A stretch of 64,000 nucleotides of DNA from Acinetobacter haemolyticus (GCF_900406815.1 NZ_OVCN01000011.1:1-64000), one strand, 5' to 3'. Numbered from the stretch's first letter, positions 54,224 through 64,000 are shown. Notes: generated by a model not told the origin, from the letters alone. Numbers and translations are program-made.

Positions 54224-55855
54224 ATGAATTCAAATCTACCTCCTGCTTCGGATTCACCAGTTGCGACAGAATCGCAAGCTCAATCGACGAATGTACATGT
54301 ACCAACACCGAAATTCTTTATGCCGGTGTTCTTAACAGTCATTGTTGCTACACTGATTTATATTGGTTTTCAGGTGAGTGCTGATTTAGCACATGTCCCG
54401 CCGTTAAGTTTGTATTCAGTTATTTTATTATCTACGGCATTGTTCATTGCCTTGGCGTTCGAATTTGTAAATGGTTTCCATGACACAGCCAATGCTGTGG
54501 CAACGGTTATTTATACCAACGCACTTCCTGCACCCGTTGCGGTTATGTGGGCAGGCTTCTGTAACTTTTTAGGAGTTATGGTGGCAAGTGGTGCGGTTGC
54601 TTACGGCATTATTGCATTATTGCCGGTCGAAATGATCATGAATGTCGGCAGTGGGGCAGGTTTCGCCATGGTTTTCGCGCTATTGATTGCAGCGATTTTA
54701 TGGAACCTGGGTACTTGGTTTCTTGGCATTCCTGCATCGAGTTCGCATACCTTAATTGGTTCAATTTTAGGTGTGGGGATCATGAACCATTTGTTGAATG
54801 CATCAACTGGAGCAACCAGTGGCATTGACATGGATCAAGTGCTAAAAGTCGGTAAGGCGTTATTATTTTCTCCAATGATTGGTTTTGCTTTTGCAGCCGT
54901 TTTGTTCTTATTGGTGAAAAAAATCTTCAAACGTCAAATGGAGTTGTTCCAACCACCTGTTGGAAACAAGCCACCACCACCCCTTATTCGTGGCATCCTG
55001 ATCTTTACTTGTACTGGTGTAAGTTTTGCACACGGTTCAAATGATGGTCAAAAGGGAATGGGGCTCATCATGTTAATCTTAATTGGTTTAGTTCCATTGG
55101 CTTATTCATTGAACAAAAGCTTAGATCAACAACACTTGCAATCTTTTGGGCAATTATCAGCACAAACTGTTCAAGTATTGAATGTTGGCCAGCAAGAATT
55201 TTCTGATGAAAAAGCCCGAGATGTCCTCACAAAATACATTCAAACTAAAGAGCAAACACCTGAAGTTTTACCTGCTTTGGCGAGCATGACGGGGCATTTA
55301 GGTGAAAAAGTTGCAGCTTATGGTGATCTCAAAGATATCCCAGAAGCTGGGGTTGCTGAGTTGCGTAATGATATGTACTTAAGCACCACGACATTTAAGC
55401 GTTTAGATAAAGAAGATGCTCTACCTGAGATGACCACAGAACAGCAAAAAGTGGTGAAAGACTATCGTAATAATATGGATTCATTCTTACAGTACATTCC
55501 AAACTGGGTAAAAGTTGCCGTGGCATTAGCACTTGGTCTTGGAACAATGGTGGGTTGGAAACGTATCGTAATTACGGTAGGTGAGCGTATTGGTAAAAAC
55601 CACATGACTTATGGTCAAGGGATGTCTGCTGAACTGGTTGCGATGAGTACGATTGCTGCTGCTGATGGTTTTGGTATGCCAGTTTCGACAACACACGTTT
55701 TAAACAGTGCAGTTGCGGGTACGATGGTTGCTAATAAATCAGGTTTAAACTTTGCTACAGTTAGAACAATTCTTTCGGCATGGGTATTTACTTTACCTGC
55801 AACGATTGCATTGTCTGGCGGTTTGTATTGGTTGTTCTTGCAATTCGTTTCTTGA
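54224..55855 (+). CDS. pit: Inorganic phosphate transporter, PiT family
   Basis: This 543-residue permease has two homologous PiT halves. The first carries FEFVNGFHDTANAVATVIYTNAL (about residues 83-105) and the second SFAHGSNDGQKGMG (about residue 268), the family signatures. A large soluble loop (about residues 300-420) separates the last helices. It imports phosphate or metal-phosphate by proton symport. The ATG at 54224 is preferred; a longer frame from 54137 would run through the Pho-box region. GGGGGAT and ATCCTCC upstream of the ATG can pair and may affect initiation. Confidence 0.9.
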   Translation: MNSNLPPASDSPVATESQAQSTNVHVPTPKFFMPVFLTVIVATLIYIGFQVSADLAHVPPLSLYSVILLSTALFIALAFEFVNGFHDTANAVATVIYTNALPAPVAVMWAGFCNFLGVMVASGAVAYGIIALLPVEMIMNVGSGAGFAMVFALLIAAILWNLGTWFLGIPASSSHTLIGSILGVGIMNHLLNASTGATSGIDMDQVLKVGKALLFSPMIGFAFAAVLFLLVKKIFKRQMELFQPPVGNKPPPPLIRGILIFTCTGVSFAHGSNDGQKGMGLIMLILIGLVPLAYSLNKSLDQQHLQSFGQLSAQTVQVLNVGQQEFSDEKARDVLTKYIQTKEQTPEVLPALASMTGHLGEKVAAYGDLKDIPEAGVAELRNDMYLSTTTFKRLDKEDALPEMTTEQQKVVKDYRNNMDSFLQYIPNWVKVAVALALGLGTMVGWKRIVITVGERIGKNHMTYGQGMSAELVAMSTIAAADGFGMPVSTTHVLNSAVAGTMVANKSGLNFATVRTILSAWVFTLPATIALSGGLYWLFLQFVS

Positions 55856-55877
55856 TTCTAGCTGAACGAAAGATGAT

Positions 55878-55906
55878 AAAAGCTTTGCTACGGCAAGGCT
55901 TTTTTA
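55878..55906 (+). terminator. Rho-independent terminator after pit
   Basis: An 11-bp stem (arms AAAAGCTTTGC and GCAAGGCTTTT, one G-T pair, 4-nt loop TACG) is followed by T residues. Between here and the next terminator at 56132 (about 225 bp) I see no gene or clear site. Confidence 0.8.
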
Positions 55907-56131
55907 TTGTTTCAAATAGAGGAATTTAGATATTTTAAGTGGTTTGATTCATACCTCACCTAGTTCGATTAAGCTTTAGGAAAAGTTATTAATGCAATAA
56001 CTTATCCAATGCCATTTATTTTAACTGTAATACAGCAAATCAAACAGAAGGATAAATGACGATAATTGCTTGACCTTTTGCTGAGCGAGATAAAATAGAG
56101 TTGACGTGTGGTGAAGAGAACACCCACAAAT

Positions 56132-56161
56132 AAAAAAGAGCTGTCGAAACAGCTCTTTTTT
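56132..56161. terminator. Bidirectional terminator before the Tim44-domain gene end
   Basis: A 13-bp stem (core arms GAGCTGT and ACAGCTC with flanking A and T runs, loop CGAA) can end transcription in both directions. Confidence 0.85.
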
Positions 56162-56181
56162 TATGTCTTGGTTACTGCGTT

Positions 56182-57195
56182 TTAAGCCTGTTGAATACCT
56201 GCAACAACCCAATCCTGCTGTGAACCAGCATCTTTAACAAAATGCCAAATCTCCGTAAATGGCTGCGGTAAACTGTTTAAATCTTCACTTACAGTACCTG
56301 TAAAGCGAACACTCACAATATATTGACCATTTTCGGTTGTTGTTTCTGCAATCATCGCATTGAGATTACTAAACTCAGCCACGTCTTGGTCTTGGTTCGC
56401 CATAATGTCTTGATACATTGAAGCATATAGGTCAGGAGTTAAATAACGGCGAATTTCCTGAATATTGCTTGCGGTGTTCATGGACTGAATATGGTTGAAG
56501 CGCTGACGTGCAACACGTAAAAAAGCTGCTGGTTCCGTACCATCTGGCAATTGATTACCACTACTCATGGTCGCACTACCAAATGGTGCTTGAGTCGGTG
56601 CGTTACCAAATGGAGATTGTGTTGCAGCTCCACCGCCAACTGCTTGACCAAAAATGTTGGTGTTGTCACCTGTTTGGCGAGCAGTTGGTTGCGAACTTTG
56701 GCGGCTAAACTGATTTGGGTTTGGACCACCATTGTTTGGAGCGTACGGGTTATTTGCTGCTAATTTTTTTTTTGCGCCTAATCTGCGGAACACAAAGAAG
56801 GCGACGGCTGCTGCAAGTAAGACCCATATCCAGCTAGGAAGCCCTTGTTTCTCTTCCTCCGCTGCGACCGCTTGCTGCTCGGTTTGTGCTGGGTCTTTAT
56901 CATCTGCCATTGCATTTGCTGCTACTGCACCAAGTGCTGCACCAGCGACACCAGCAGCCACCACACCACCTACGCCAGGACCTGACTTTTGTGGCGCTGT
57001 AGCAGGCTGTTGTGCTGGTGTTGCTTGACGTGATTGCTGATAAGACTGATTATTTACTGGCTGAGATTGACTTGAACTAGAACGGCTCATGCCATGGCTT
57101 TTACCGCCACCTGCACGCTTTGCTTCCGCAAGGGGTGCAGCAACTAAAGTTGCCATTAATAAAGCTGCCATCAAGCCACGCTGGTGTACTTGCAT
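56182..57195 (-). CDS. Tim44-domain membrane protein
   Basis: This 337-residue protein has a signal peptide (cleavage after the AEA near residue 25), a Ser/Gln/Pro-rich stretch, a small Ala/Gly-rich hydrophobic segment (about residues 78-93), a membrane helix (about residues 120-138), a Gln/Asn-rich linker and a C-terminal Tim44-like domain (about residues 225-335). Bacterial Tim44-like proteins are widespread but poorly understood. It lies between pit and radA as a single gene. Confidence 0.8.
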   Translation of the reverse strand: MQVHQRGLMAALLMATLVAAPLAEAKRAGGGKSHGMSRSSSSQSQPVNNQSYQQSRQATPAQQPATAPQKSGPGVGGVVAAGVAGAALGAVAANAMADDKDPAQTEQQAVAAEEEKQGLPSWIWVLLAAAVAFFVFRRLGAKKKLAANNPYAPNNGGPNPNQFSRQSSQPTARQTGDNTNIFGQAVGGGAATQSPFGNAPTQAPFGSATMSSGNQLPDGTEPAAFLRVARQRFNHIQSMNTASNIQEIRRYLTPDLYASMYQDIMANQDQDVAEFSNLNAMIAETTTENGQYIVSVRFTGTVSEDLNSLPQPFTEIWHFVKDAGSQQDWVVAGIQQA

Positions 57196-57277
57196 CGAAA
57201 ATTCCTATTCAATTCCAATTTGTAAGTGTATATATGCAGGTATTTGGGCAGAATTTCAATCAAAAAAGTATATTTTT

Positions 57278-58666
57278 TTATGTCAATTCATCACTCAATT
57301 GCATTGCTTCTGTTAGAGCCTCATGTAAACGTGCAACCGCAATCACTTGAATCCCGTCTATAGCTTTTTGAGGCGCATTGCCACGTGGTAAAATGGCATA
57401 TTTAAAACCATGTTTTGCGGCTTCTCGGAGGCGTTCCTGACCATTTGGGACAGGGCGGATCTCACCTGATAAACCGACCTCACCAAATACAGCCAGCTGT
57501 TGAGGCAACGCTTTACCCCGTAGACTTGAAGCACAGGCCAGTAGAACAGCCAAATCTGAACCTGTTTCAGTAATTTTTAAACCGCCTACCACATTAACAT
57601 ATACATCTTGTCCTGCAGTTTGTACGCCGCCATGTCTATGCATCACTGCAAGTAACATATTTAGGCGGTTTTGTTCCAAACCAAGAGCAACACGACGGGG
57701 TTGAGTATGAGCATCGTCGACCAATGCTTGGACTTCAACGAGTAGGGGGCGAGTACCTTCACGGCTAATCATCACAATAGAGCCAGGAATTGCCTCATCA
57801 TAGCGGCTTAAAAAGATGGCGGATGGATTTGCAACTTCTCTTAAACCTTTATCGGTCATTGCAAAGACGCCTAGTTCGTTCACTGCACCAAAACGGTTCT
57901 TTACCGCACGAATCATGCGATAACGTGAGTCAGTTTGCCCCTCAAAATACAAAACGCAGTCCACCATGTGTTCTAATACACGAGGTCCAGCGAGAGCACC
58001 TTCTTTAGTCACATGCCCTACGATAAACAAAGCAGTACCGCTATTTTTGGCAAAACGTGTGAGCAAAGCTGCAGATTCACGGATTTGTGAAACTCCACCT
58101 GGTGCTGATTGTAGCGTCTCGGTATATAAGGTTTGGATGGAATCTAAGATGGCAACAGCAGGGCGTTCTTGTGCCAAAACCTCACAAATACGTTCCACAC
58201 AAGTTTCTGCCATTACTTTGAGTTGGTCAGTGGGTAAATCTAGACGCTGGGCTCGTAAAGCAACTTGAGAAAGAGATTCTTCGCCAGTGACATAAAGCGC
58301 GGAGCTGTTCTTACTGGCCATGTGGGTGGCTGTTTGCAGTAAAATCGTGGATTTCCCGATGCCAGGATCGCCCCCTATTAGTACCACTGAACCCGTTACC
58401 AGACCCCCTCCCAAAACACGATCAAACTCACTTACACCTGTCTCTAAACGCGTTTCATGGGACACAGAAACTTGATTAAGTGTTGTAATATTGGCAACTT
58501 GTCCTGCATAGCCCCCAATTTTAGATTGACCGCGATGAGTAACAGTAGGTTCGATACGTACTTCGACCAAACAGTTCCATTCACCGCATTCAGTACATTG
58601 CCCAGCCCATTTTGGATGATCAGCACCACATTGTTCACAACGGTAAACAGTTTTAATTTTTGCCAT
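57278..58666 (-). CDS. radA: DNA recombination/repair protein RadA
   Basis: This 462-residue protein has an N-terminal four-Cys zinc finger (CEQCGADHPKWAGQCTECGEWN region), a RecA-like ATPase with Walker A GGDPGIGKST (about residue 93), the RadA motif KNRFG (about residue 250) and a C-terminal Lon-like domain. RadA drives branch migration during recombination and, in naturally competent bacteria, D-loop extension in transformation. All motifs are intact. Confidence 0.95.
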   Translation of the reverse strand: MAKIKTVYRCEQCGADHPKWAGQCTECGEWNCLVEVRIEPTVTHRGQSKIGGYAGQVANITTLNQVSVSHETRLETGVSEFDRVLGGGLVTGSVVLIGGDPGIGKSTILLQTATHMASKNSSALYVTGEESLSQVALRAQRLDLPTDQLKVMAETCVERICEVLAQERPAVAILDSIQTLYTETLQSAPGGVSQIRESAALLTRFAKNSGTALFIVGHVTKEGALAGPRVLEHMVDCVLYFEGQTDSRYRMIRAVKNRFGAVNELGVFAMTDKGLREVANPSAIFLSRYDEAIPGSIVMISREGTRPLLVEVQALVDDAHTQPRRVALGLEQNRLNMLLAVMHRHGGVQTAGQDVYVNVVGGLKITETGSDLAVLLACASSLRGKALPQQLAVFGEVGLSGEIRPVPNGQERLREAAKHGFKYAILPRGNAPQKAIDGIQVIAVARLHEALTEAMQLSDELT

Positions 58667-59023
58667 ATTTAAAATTGAAAAATTTCTGTAAATTAGTTAA
58701 AAAGTAAAGTAAATACGAAAACGATGCGTCGAGTCCATTTTTTCTTGATAAGGATAAAGAAAAAGGGCGTTTTTTCGTATTATTACTGGTTAAAGGGAAG
58801 TGCTCAGAAAAATAACATGATATAAGACTTTTACAAGTAAGATACAGTGTGTTTTTGAGACTAGATATTTCTTCAGTTCACTTTTTCCATGGAAGGTCTT
58901 TGAGCGTTTGTTCAATTCTTGTCGTGAAGCTTAAGTTGAATGGCATAGATATTGCTCTTGCTCAGACAAATGGGAATTTAACAGTTGTTATATTTCCGAC
59001 GTATATAAAAAAGGTTGATTTTT
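58667..59023. other. Gene-free gap between radA and the alanine symporter
   Basis: This divergent 357-bp gap should hold both promoters. A 65-codon reading frame inside (58849-59046) has no ribosome site or recognisable domain and overlaps the symporter start, so it is not called. No operator or RNA structure stood out. Confidence 0.5.
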
Positions 59024-60523
59024 ATGAGTGCAGCAGAAATTGTTGATTGGTTTAATGGTATTATCTGGAGCCCAGCGCTAATCTATTTATGCTTAGGTGC
59101 AGGTTTATTTTTCTCTATTCTTACGCGGTTCGTTCAAATCCGACAACTCAAAGAGATGGGAAGATTATTAATAAAAGGAACTTCCTCATCACAGGGTATT
59201 TCCTCTTTCCAAGCGTTATCCGTTTCGCTTTCTGGTCGTGTTGGTGTAGGTAACATTGCTGGTGTTGCAGCAGCAATTGGTTTTGGTGGTCCTGGTGCCG
59301 TATTTTGGATGTGGGTTGTTGCATTCTTAGGTGCAAGTACAGCATATGTTGAATCGACTTTAGGTCAAATTTATAAAGTAGAATACCAAGGTCAATACCG
59401 CGGTGGTCCTGCTTTCTATTTTGATAAAGGCTTAGGACAACGCTGGTTAGGTATTTTATTTGCGATTGCTGCAATTATTTCCTGTGGTTTGTTCTTACCT
59501 GGTATTCAAGCAAATGCAGTCGGAAATGCATTTACGCAGATCACAGGCCCTGGAGCGATTGTCTTTGGTGATGTCGGTGTATATAAGCTTCTCGCACTTG
59601 TTGTGATCGTAACCTTATTATCGGTCATTATTTTTGGTGGTATTAAGCGTATCGCACGATTCGCCCAGTTTGTTGTGCCATTTATGGCGCTTGGCTATAT
59701 CATCATGGCATTGGTGATTGTATTCATCAATATTCAAGAACTTCCAAATGTTATTCGTATGATCTTCGCCGATGCTTTTTCACCAATGGCGGGTGTTGGT
59801 GCTGCGATTGGTTGGGGGGTAAAACGTGGTGTTTACTCAAATGAAGCAGGTCAAGGTACAGGCCCGCATGCGGCAGCTGCAGCTGAAGTTCAGCATCCTG
59901 CTCAACAAGGTCTAGTACAGTCTTTCTCTGTTTATATCGATACTTTATTTGTCTGCTCTGCTACAGCTTTCATGATCTTGATTACAGGGATGTATAACGT
60001 TCAAGGAACTCTAGAAGCAGGTCAATTTATTGTTCAAAATGTTGGTGCATCTGTTGAGATTGGTTCGCCAGCATTTACTCAAATGGCAGTAAGTACAGTC
60101 TTTGGTGGTTTTGGTCAAATCTTTGTAGCGTTAGCGGTGTTCTTCTTCGCTTTCACAACAATTATTGCTTACTACTATATTGCTGAAACCAACATTACTT
60201 ATCTCAGCTATATCACAAAAAACCCTTCATTAATGTTCCTCACCAAATGCTTCATTATCGCAGCAGTGATTTATGGTGTGATTAGTGCAACAGGTTATAT
60301 TTGGGGCATCGGTGATATTGGTGTTGGCTTAATGGCTTGGATTAACATCATTGGTATTATCTTGACGTACTTTATCTGGAAGCCGACAATTAAAGCATTG
60401 CGTGACTATGAGAAACAGCAAAAAGCTGGTGTAACGGAATTCACATTTGATCCAGTTAAGCTTGGTATCCGTAATGCAACATTCTGGGAAGATCGCCTCA
60501 AGAATAAATCGAAAAAAGATTAA
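59024..60523 (+). CDS. Sodium:alanine/glycine symporter (AGCS family)
   Basis: This 499-residue inner-membrane protein has 10-12 hydrophobic segments. SLSGRVGVGNIAGVAAAIGFGGPGAVFWMW (signature in two parts near residues 70-100) and GVKRGVYSNEAGQGTGPHAAA identify the AGCS family, which takes up alanine or glycine with Na+. The ATG at 59024 follows AAAAAGG; a TTG three codons earlier is too close to it. It is a single-gene unit closed by a terminator. Confidence 0.92.
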   Translation: MSAAEIVDWFNGIIWSPALIYLCLGAGLFFSILTRFVQIRQLKEMGRLLIKGTSSSQGISSFQALSVSLSGRVGVGNIAGVAAAIGFGGPGAVFWMWVVAFLGASTAYVESTLGQIYKVEYQGQYRGGPAFYFDKGLGQRWLGILFAIAAIISCGLFLPGIQANAVGNAFTQITGPGAIVFGDVGVYKLLALVVIVTLLSVIIFGGIKRIARFAQFVVPFMALGYIIMALVIVFINIQELPNVIRMIFADAFSPMAGVGAAIGWGVKRGVYSNEAGQGTGPHAAAAAEVQHPAQQGLVQSFSVYIDTLFVCSATAFMILITGMYNVQGTLEAGQFIVQNVGASVEIGSPAFTQMAVSTVFGGFGQIFVALAVFFFAFTTIIAYYYIAETNITYLSYITKNPSLMFLTKCFIIAAVIYGVISATGYIWGIGDIGVGLMAWINIIGIILTYFIWKPTIKALRDYEKQQKAGVTEFTFDPVKLGIRNATFWEDRLKNKSKKD

Positions 60524-60554
60524 GTCTTGATGTCTTCATCTTAATATTCTACTT

Positions 60555-60579
60555 AAAAGCAGCCTAAATGGCTGCTTTT
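60555..60579 (+). terminator. Rho-independent terminator after the alanine symporter
   Basis: A 10-bp stem (arms AAAAGCAGCC and GGCTGCTTTT, loop TAAAT) is followed by T residues. The remaining 280 bp up to the lipoprotein gene hold no feature I can support apart from its presumed promoter. Confidence 0.9.
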
Positions 60580-60858
60580 TTGATTTTTACTTGAAATATT
60601 AATGAATATAGGTCATGAATTAGTAAAGATATCTAAACAGAATGTGGGCTTAAATAAGAATAAAAAAAAGCATGTTGGATTGATTCAAAGTGATTTTGAA
60701 TATCAGCGACCAGCAAGGTGAAAGATATTCATAAAGAAAGCTAATTTTTTTATCCATCAGCATCTTCCTCAGAGAAATTGGCGTTTTTTTATGTTTAGAC
60801 TTTAGCCTGTCGATTGATCACGCTATACTGCTGCGAATCGTAAAAGTTAGGTGCTCAG

Positions 60859-61098
60859 ATGCGTCCAGTCATTTGTTCTATCAGTGTGTTGCTGAGTTGT
60901 GTTGTATTAACAGCATGTGGTCAGTCAGGTGCATTGCAATTACCGTCTGATCCAAATCATGATAAACGTGCAAAATATTTGCTTTACAAGAATGAAGCAT
61001 CGTCAGCCAAAGTTTCTTCTGATGTAAATGCTGATGATAGCAAAGCGGAAAATCAAGCTTCGCAACCTTCGACTCAATCTCAGACCACTTCACCTTAA
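60859..61098 (+). CDS. lptM: LptM-like small outer-membrane lipoprotein
   Basis: This 79-residue lipoprotein has a lipobox LTAC with the acylated Cys at position 20, directly followed by GQSGALQLP. This matches the C-G-x-x-G-x-L-x-x-P start of E. coli LptM (YifL), which helps assemble the LptD/LptE LPS translocon. The rest is a low-complexity Ser/Gln/Asp tail. The order lptM-lysA-dapF echoes the yifL-dapF neighbourhood of enterobacteria. It ends 22 bp before lysA. Confidence 0.8.
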   Translation: MRPVICSISVLLSCVVLTACGQSGALQLPSDPNHDKRAKYLLYKNEASSAKVSSDVNADDSKAENQASQPSTQSQTTSP

Positions 61099-61120
61099 GT
61101 TTGTAAATAAGGACATCTTC

Positions 61121-62371
61121 ATGAGTTTCACTCGCATTAATGGAGTATTGCATGCAGAGCAATGTTCATTAGATCAGCTCGCACAGCAATATGGCACACC
61201 TTTATATGTTTATTCCAAAGCAACGTTGGAAAAACATTATTTGGATATGGATCGTGCTTTTGATTTTATTGATCATCAAATCTGTTTCGCAGTGAAGTCA
61301 AACTCAAATTTAGCTGTTCTCAATGTTTTGGCAAAGTTAGGTGCTGGTTTTGATATTGTGACTGGGGGAGAGCTTGCGCGTGTCCTTGCAGCAGGTGGTG
61401 ATCCAGCCAAGATTGTTTTTTCTGGCTTAGGTAAATCAGAGGCAGACATTGAGAAAGCATTAACCGTGGGTATTGCTTGTTTCAATGTAGAGTCATATGC
61501 CGAGTTAGACCGAATTCAAAAAGTCGCAGCAAAACTTGGCAAAAAAGCGCCGATTTCGTTGCGCGTTAATCCTGATGTGGATGCGAAAACCCATCCATAT
61601 ATTTCGACAGGCCTAAAAGAAAATAAGTTTGGTATTCCGAGTGATGCAGTCGATGCAACATATCAATATGCAGCATCCTTACCGAATTTAGAAATCGTGG
61701 GTATCGATTGTCATATCGGTTCACAATTGACAGAAACCAAGCCTTTCGTTGATGCACTTGATCGTGTCATTTTAATGATTGAGCAGTTGAAAAAACTTGG
61801 TATCAACCTCAAACATATTGATATCGGCGGTGGTTTAGGAGTCTGTTATAAAGATGAAACACCACCAACGGTGGCTGAATATGCAAATTCAATGCGCCCA
61901 GCTTTAGAAAAATTGGGTTTAAAAGTTTATATGGAGCCAGGACGGAGTATTTCAGCCAACGCAGGTACTTTACTGACAAAGGTCGATTTGCTAAAGCCAA
62001 CCAACCATCGCAACTTTGCAATTATTGATGCAGCAATGAATGACTTAATTCGTCCTGCATTATATGAAGCTTGGATGGATATTCAGTCAGTTAATCCAAA
62101 TCCAGATGTTGAAGTAAAAACGTGGGATCTCGTCGGCGCTATCTGTGAAACAGGTGATTTCTTAGGTAAAGAGCGTGATTTAGCTCTACAAGAGAATGAT
62201 GTGTTGGCCGTCTTGGGTGCTGGTGCATATGGTTTTGTGATGAGTTCAAATTACAATAGCCGTGGTCGTGCTGCCGAAGTAATGGTCAATGGTGATCAGG
62301 CCTATTTAATTCGTGAACGTGAAACAATAGAATCACTCTGGGAAAAAGAGCGTTTGTTGCCTGAGGAGTAA
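61121..62371 (+). CDS. lysA: Diaminopimelate decarboxylase
   Basis: This 416-residue PLP enzyme makes L-lysine from meso-diaminopimelate. The PLP lysine is Lys59 in [14 protein letters not shown], the phosphate loop IDIGGGLGV and EPGRSI, and the C-terminal [14 protein letters not shown] (active-site Cys from the second subunit) are present. The ATG at 61121 follows AAGGA; a longer reading frame overlaps lptM and is rejected. It lies 5 bp before dapF. Confidence 0.95.
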   Translation: MSFTRINGVLHAEQCSLDQLAQQYGTPLYVYSKATLEKHYLDMDRAFDFIDHQICFAVKSNSNLAVLNVLAKLGAGFDIVTGGELARVLAAGGDPAKIVFSGLGKSEADIEKALTVGIACFNVESYAELDRIQKVAAKLGKKAPISLRVNPDVDAKTHPYISTGLKENKFGIPSDAVDATYQYAASLPNLEIVGIDCHIGSQLTETKPFVDALDRVILMIEQLKKLGINLKHIDIGGGLGVCYKDETPPTVAEYANSMRPALEKLGLKVYMEPGRSISANAGTLLTKVDLLKPTNHRNFAIIDAAMNDLIRPALYEAWMDIQSVNPNPDVEVKTWDLVGAICETGDFLGKERDLALQENDVLAVLGAGAYGFVMSSNYNSRGRAAEVMVNGDQAYLIRERETIESLWEKERLLPEE

Positions 62372-62376
62372 ATTGG

Positions 62377-63231
62377 ATGTTTTTAGAATTTACCAAAATG
62401 CATGGTTTGGGCAATGATTTTATGGTCGTTGATCTCATTACCCAGCGAGCTTATCTAGATAGCGTGACGATTCAGCGTTTAGCAGATCGTCATTTTGGTG
62501 TGGGTTTTGATCAGCTTTTAATTGTTGAACCACCTGATTTTCCAGATGTTGACTTTAAATATCGTATTTTTAATGCGGATGGTTCCGAAGTTGAACAATG
62601 TGGAAATGGCGTCCGTTGTTTTGCACGTTTCGTGCATGAACGCCGTTTAACCACAAAAACCAAGATCCGTGTTCAGACCAAAGCTGGTATTGTAGAACCT
62701 GAGCTGGGTGCCAATGGTTGGGTTCGTGTCAATATGGGGCCACCAAAATTTCTTCCAGACGAGATTCCGTTTGTAACTCAAGTCGATGAAGATATTGAGG
62801 GTTTATACTCCTTAGAGCTTGCTGATGACAAGAGCATTAATATTGACGTCGTCAATATGGGTAATCCGCATGCAGTGACGATTGTTCCAGATGTACTAAC
62901 CGCTGATGTAGCTGGAATTGGTCCACAAGTTGAATCGCATGTACGTTTTCCAGAACGAGTCAATGCAGGCTTTATGCAAATTTTGGATGAAAAACACGTG
63001 CGTTTACGCGTGTTTGAGCGTGGTGTTGGTGAGACCTTAGCTTGTGGTACAGGTGCATGTGCTGCAGCTGTAAGTGGTATGCGTCGTGGTTTACTTGCGA
63101 GTGAGGTTGAAGTTCAACTTGCAGGTGGTAAGTTGCATATTGCATGGCGTGAAGGTGATGTCGTCTGGATGACGGGTCCAACTGCATATGTATATGAAGG
63201 GCGTTTGGATTTACGTTATTTTCAATCTTAA
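62377..63231 (+). CDS. dapF: Diaminopimelate epimerase
   Basis: This 284-residue enzyme converts LL- to meso-diaminopimelate, the precursor for both lysine and peptidoglycan. The two catalytic cysteines are visible in [12 protein letters not shown] (Cys75) and [10 protein letters not shown] (about residue 222). Coupling with lysA joins the last two steps of lysine synthesis. A strong terminator follows. Confidence 0.96.
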   Translation: MFLEFTKMHGLGNDFMVVDLITQRAYLDSVTIQRLADRHFGVGFDQLLIVEPPDFPDVDFKYRIFNADGSEVEQCGNGVRCFARFVHERRLTTKTKIRVQTKAGIVEPELGANGWVRVNMGPPKFLPDEIPFVTQVDEDIEGLYSLELADDKSINIDVVNMGNPHAVTIVPDVLTADVAGIGPQVESHVRFPERVNAGFMQILDEKHVRLRVFERGVGETLACGTGACAAAVSGMRRGLLASEVEVQLAGGKLHIAWREGDVVWMTGPTAYVYEGRLDLRYFQS

Positions 63232-63238
63232 TGCACTT

Positions 63239-63267
63239 AAGAGCACCAGATCATGGTGCTCTTTTTT
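63239..63267 (+). terminator. Rho-independent terminator after dapF
   Basis: A 10-bp stem (arms AAGAGCACCA and TGGTGCTCTT, loop GATCA) is followed by a T run. It lies upstream of the hydrolase ATG at 63291, which shows that the longer reading frame from 63231 is not its true start. Confidence 0.9.
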
Positions 63268-63290
63268 ATTTTAATAGCTTGAAGTTGCTG

Positions 63291-63905
63291 ATGAATAATA
63301 AAATTATTTTTTTACCGGGTGCATCTGGCGATCTAAATTTTTGGCAACCTGTAAGTGATTTGTTGCCTGATAGATATAACAAAGAAATTATAGGTTATCC
63401 TTCATTTGGTTTTGTTGAAGCAGATAAAAATATAGAAAGCTTCGAGGCATTGATTGATTATGTGATCGGAAAAGTTCAACAAGAATGTGTGATCGTCGCT
63501 CAATCCATGGGTGGGATTTTTGCAGTTGCCTCTGTTTTAACTAAACCTGAATGGGTAAAAGGATTAGTATTGGTTGCCACGTCTGGTGGTATTCCGCTGG
63601 AGCCTTTTGATGTTCAAGATTGGCGTGAAGGGTATAGCCAGCATTATTTACAATATCCAGATTGGTTTGTGACAGCCAATATTGATTTTGATGCTGAGTT
63701 AGATTCAATTGATATTCCAGTATTGTTATTGTGGGGAGACCAAGATCCATTGAGTCCACCCACTGTCGGGGAATATTTAAATCAACGCTTTCCAAATGCT
63801 GAACTGCACATTATAAAGGATGGTGATCATCAGTTTGCTCATACACATGCACAGCAGGTAGCAGCATATATTGATATTTATTTGAATCGTCACAATTCAA
63901 ATTAA
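63291..63905 (+). CDS. Alpha/beta hydrolase
   Basis: This 204-residue protein has the alpha/beta hydrolase fold. An oxyanion strand FLPGASGDLNFW is followed by the nucleophile elbow AQSMGG, the Asp strand LLWGDQDPLSP and the final GDHQFAHTH holding the catalytic His. The size and lack of a signal peptide suggest a small cytoplasmic esterase or related enzyme; the substrate is unknown. Its 3' end overlaps the convergent exporter gene by a few bases. Confidence 0.82.
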   Translation: MNNKIIFLPGASGDLNFWQPVSDLLPDRYNKEIIGYPSFGFVEADKNIESFEALIDYVIGKVQQECVIVAQSMGGIFAVASVLTKPEWVKGLVLVATSGGIPLEPFDVQDWREGYSQHYLQYPDWFVTANIDFDAELDSIDIPVLLLWGDQDPLSPPTVGEYLNQRFPNAELHIIKDGDHQFAHTHAQQVAAYIDIYLNRHNSN

Positions 63906-64000
63906 CGTTTACTAAACGCAAGTTTGAGTGCAAACAGAATAAAAATACTACCTGTAATTCGATCCATATAGCGAATAAATTTGGGTTGTTTCAAGTAATG
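63902..64000 (-). CDS. LysE/RhtB-family amino acid exporter, 3' end only
   Basis: The last 32 codons of a minus-strand gene are present and run off the window edge. The sequence MDRITGSIFILFALKLAFSK resembles the C-terminal helix of LysE/RhtB exporters, which end with an L-D-R-x-x-G-x-x-x-x-x-x-G-x-K-L-A pattern. The gene continues beyond 64000 and cannot be judged further. Confidence 0.55.
   Translation of the reverse strand, partial: HYLKQPKFIRYMDRITGSIFILFALKLAFSKR

Noticed and set aside
58849..59046. 65-codon reading frame between radA and the alanine symporter
   Set aside because: It has no ribosome site or recognisable domain, and its end overlaps the well-supported symporter start.
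63231..63290. Longer N-terminus of the alpha/beta hydrolase
   Set aside because: This stretch contains the dapF terminator; the fold begins directly after the ATG at 63291.

Overview
The window reads as a chromosomal segment of an Acinetobacter species. It has moderately low GC, an Acinetobacter-type type VI secretion (T6SS) cluster with TagX, and several genes typical of that genus. This is inferred from gene content and order; no database search was run. No rRNA, tRNA, CRISPR array, integrase or transposase was seen.

Layout. (1) 1-4.2 kb: an amino-acid/dicarboxylate symporter, a LysR regulator and aspartase. They share a palindrome (ATGCA-N5-TGCAT) upstream of the symporter and between lysR and aspA, which suggests one aspartate-uptake and deamination regulon. 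(2) 4.3-26.2 kb: a complete T6SS. The leftward arm is clpV, tssA, tssK, tssL, an unknown gene and tagX. The rightward arm is a secreted protein, tssB, tssC, hcp, tssE, tssF, tssG, an unknown two-TM gene, tssM, tagF, a tagN-like gene and a PAAR gene. There is no vgrG and no recognisable effector/immunity pair, so those must lie elsewhere. (3) 26.3-36 kb: a nutrient and metal block with modABC (molybdate), a DmeR/DmeF-like Co/Ni sensor and efflux pair, chrBA (chromate) and tauABCD (taurine sulfur). (4) 36-43.5 kb: an AraC regulator, a ceramidase-like hydrolase, an FAD lactone-oxidase-like enzyme, a PLP enzyme of the alanine racemase fold and a FadL-type porin. This resembles a sphingoid-lipid utilisation locus. 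Two copies of a structured repeat bracket its first three genes. (5) 43.8-48.1 kb: ordinary genes (universal stress protein, DUF2505, peptide deformylase, AraC regulator plus MFS pump). (6) 48.2-50.1 kb: an AT-rich island with a DUF559 nuclease, REP-like palindromes and an unusual two-gene operon. That operon encodes a membrane-anchored beta-rich protein and a minimal stand-alone GT51 peptidoglycan glycosyltransferase. (7) 50.1-64 kb: core genes metH, a Pit phosphate transporter with a Pho-box-like site, a Tim44-domain protein, radA, an alanine symporter, lptM, lysA, dapF, an alpha/beta hydrolase and the 3' end of a LysE-family exporter.

The best candidates for something undescribed are the two-gene membrane-protein/GT51 operon and its palindrome-linked DUF559 neighbour (48.2-50.1 kb), and the dispersed two-hairpin element whose two copies differ by compensatory base changes (35.83-36.00 and 40.33-40.51 kb).
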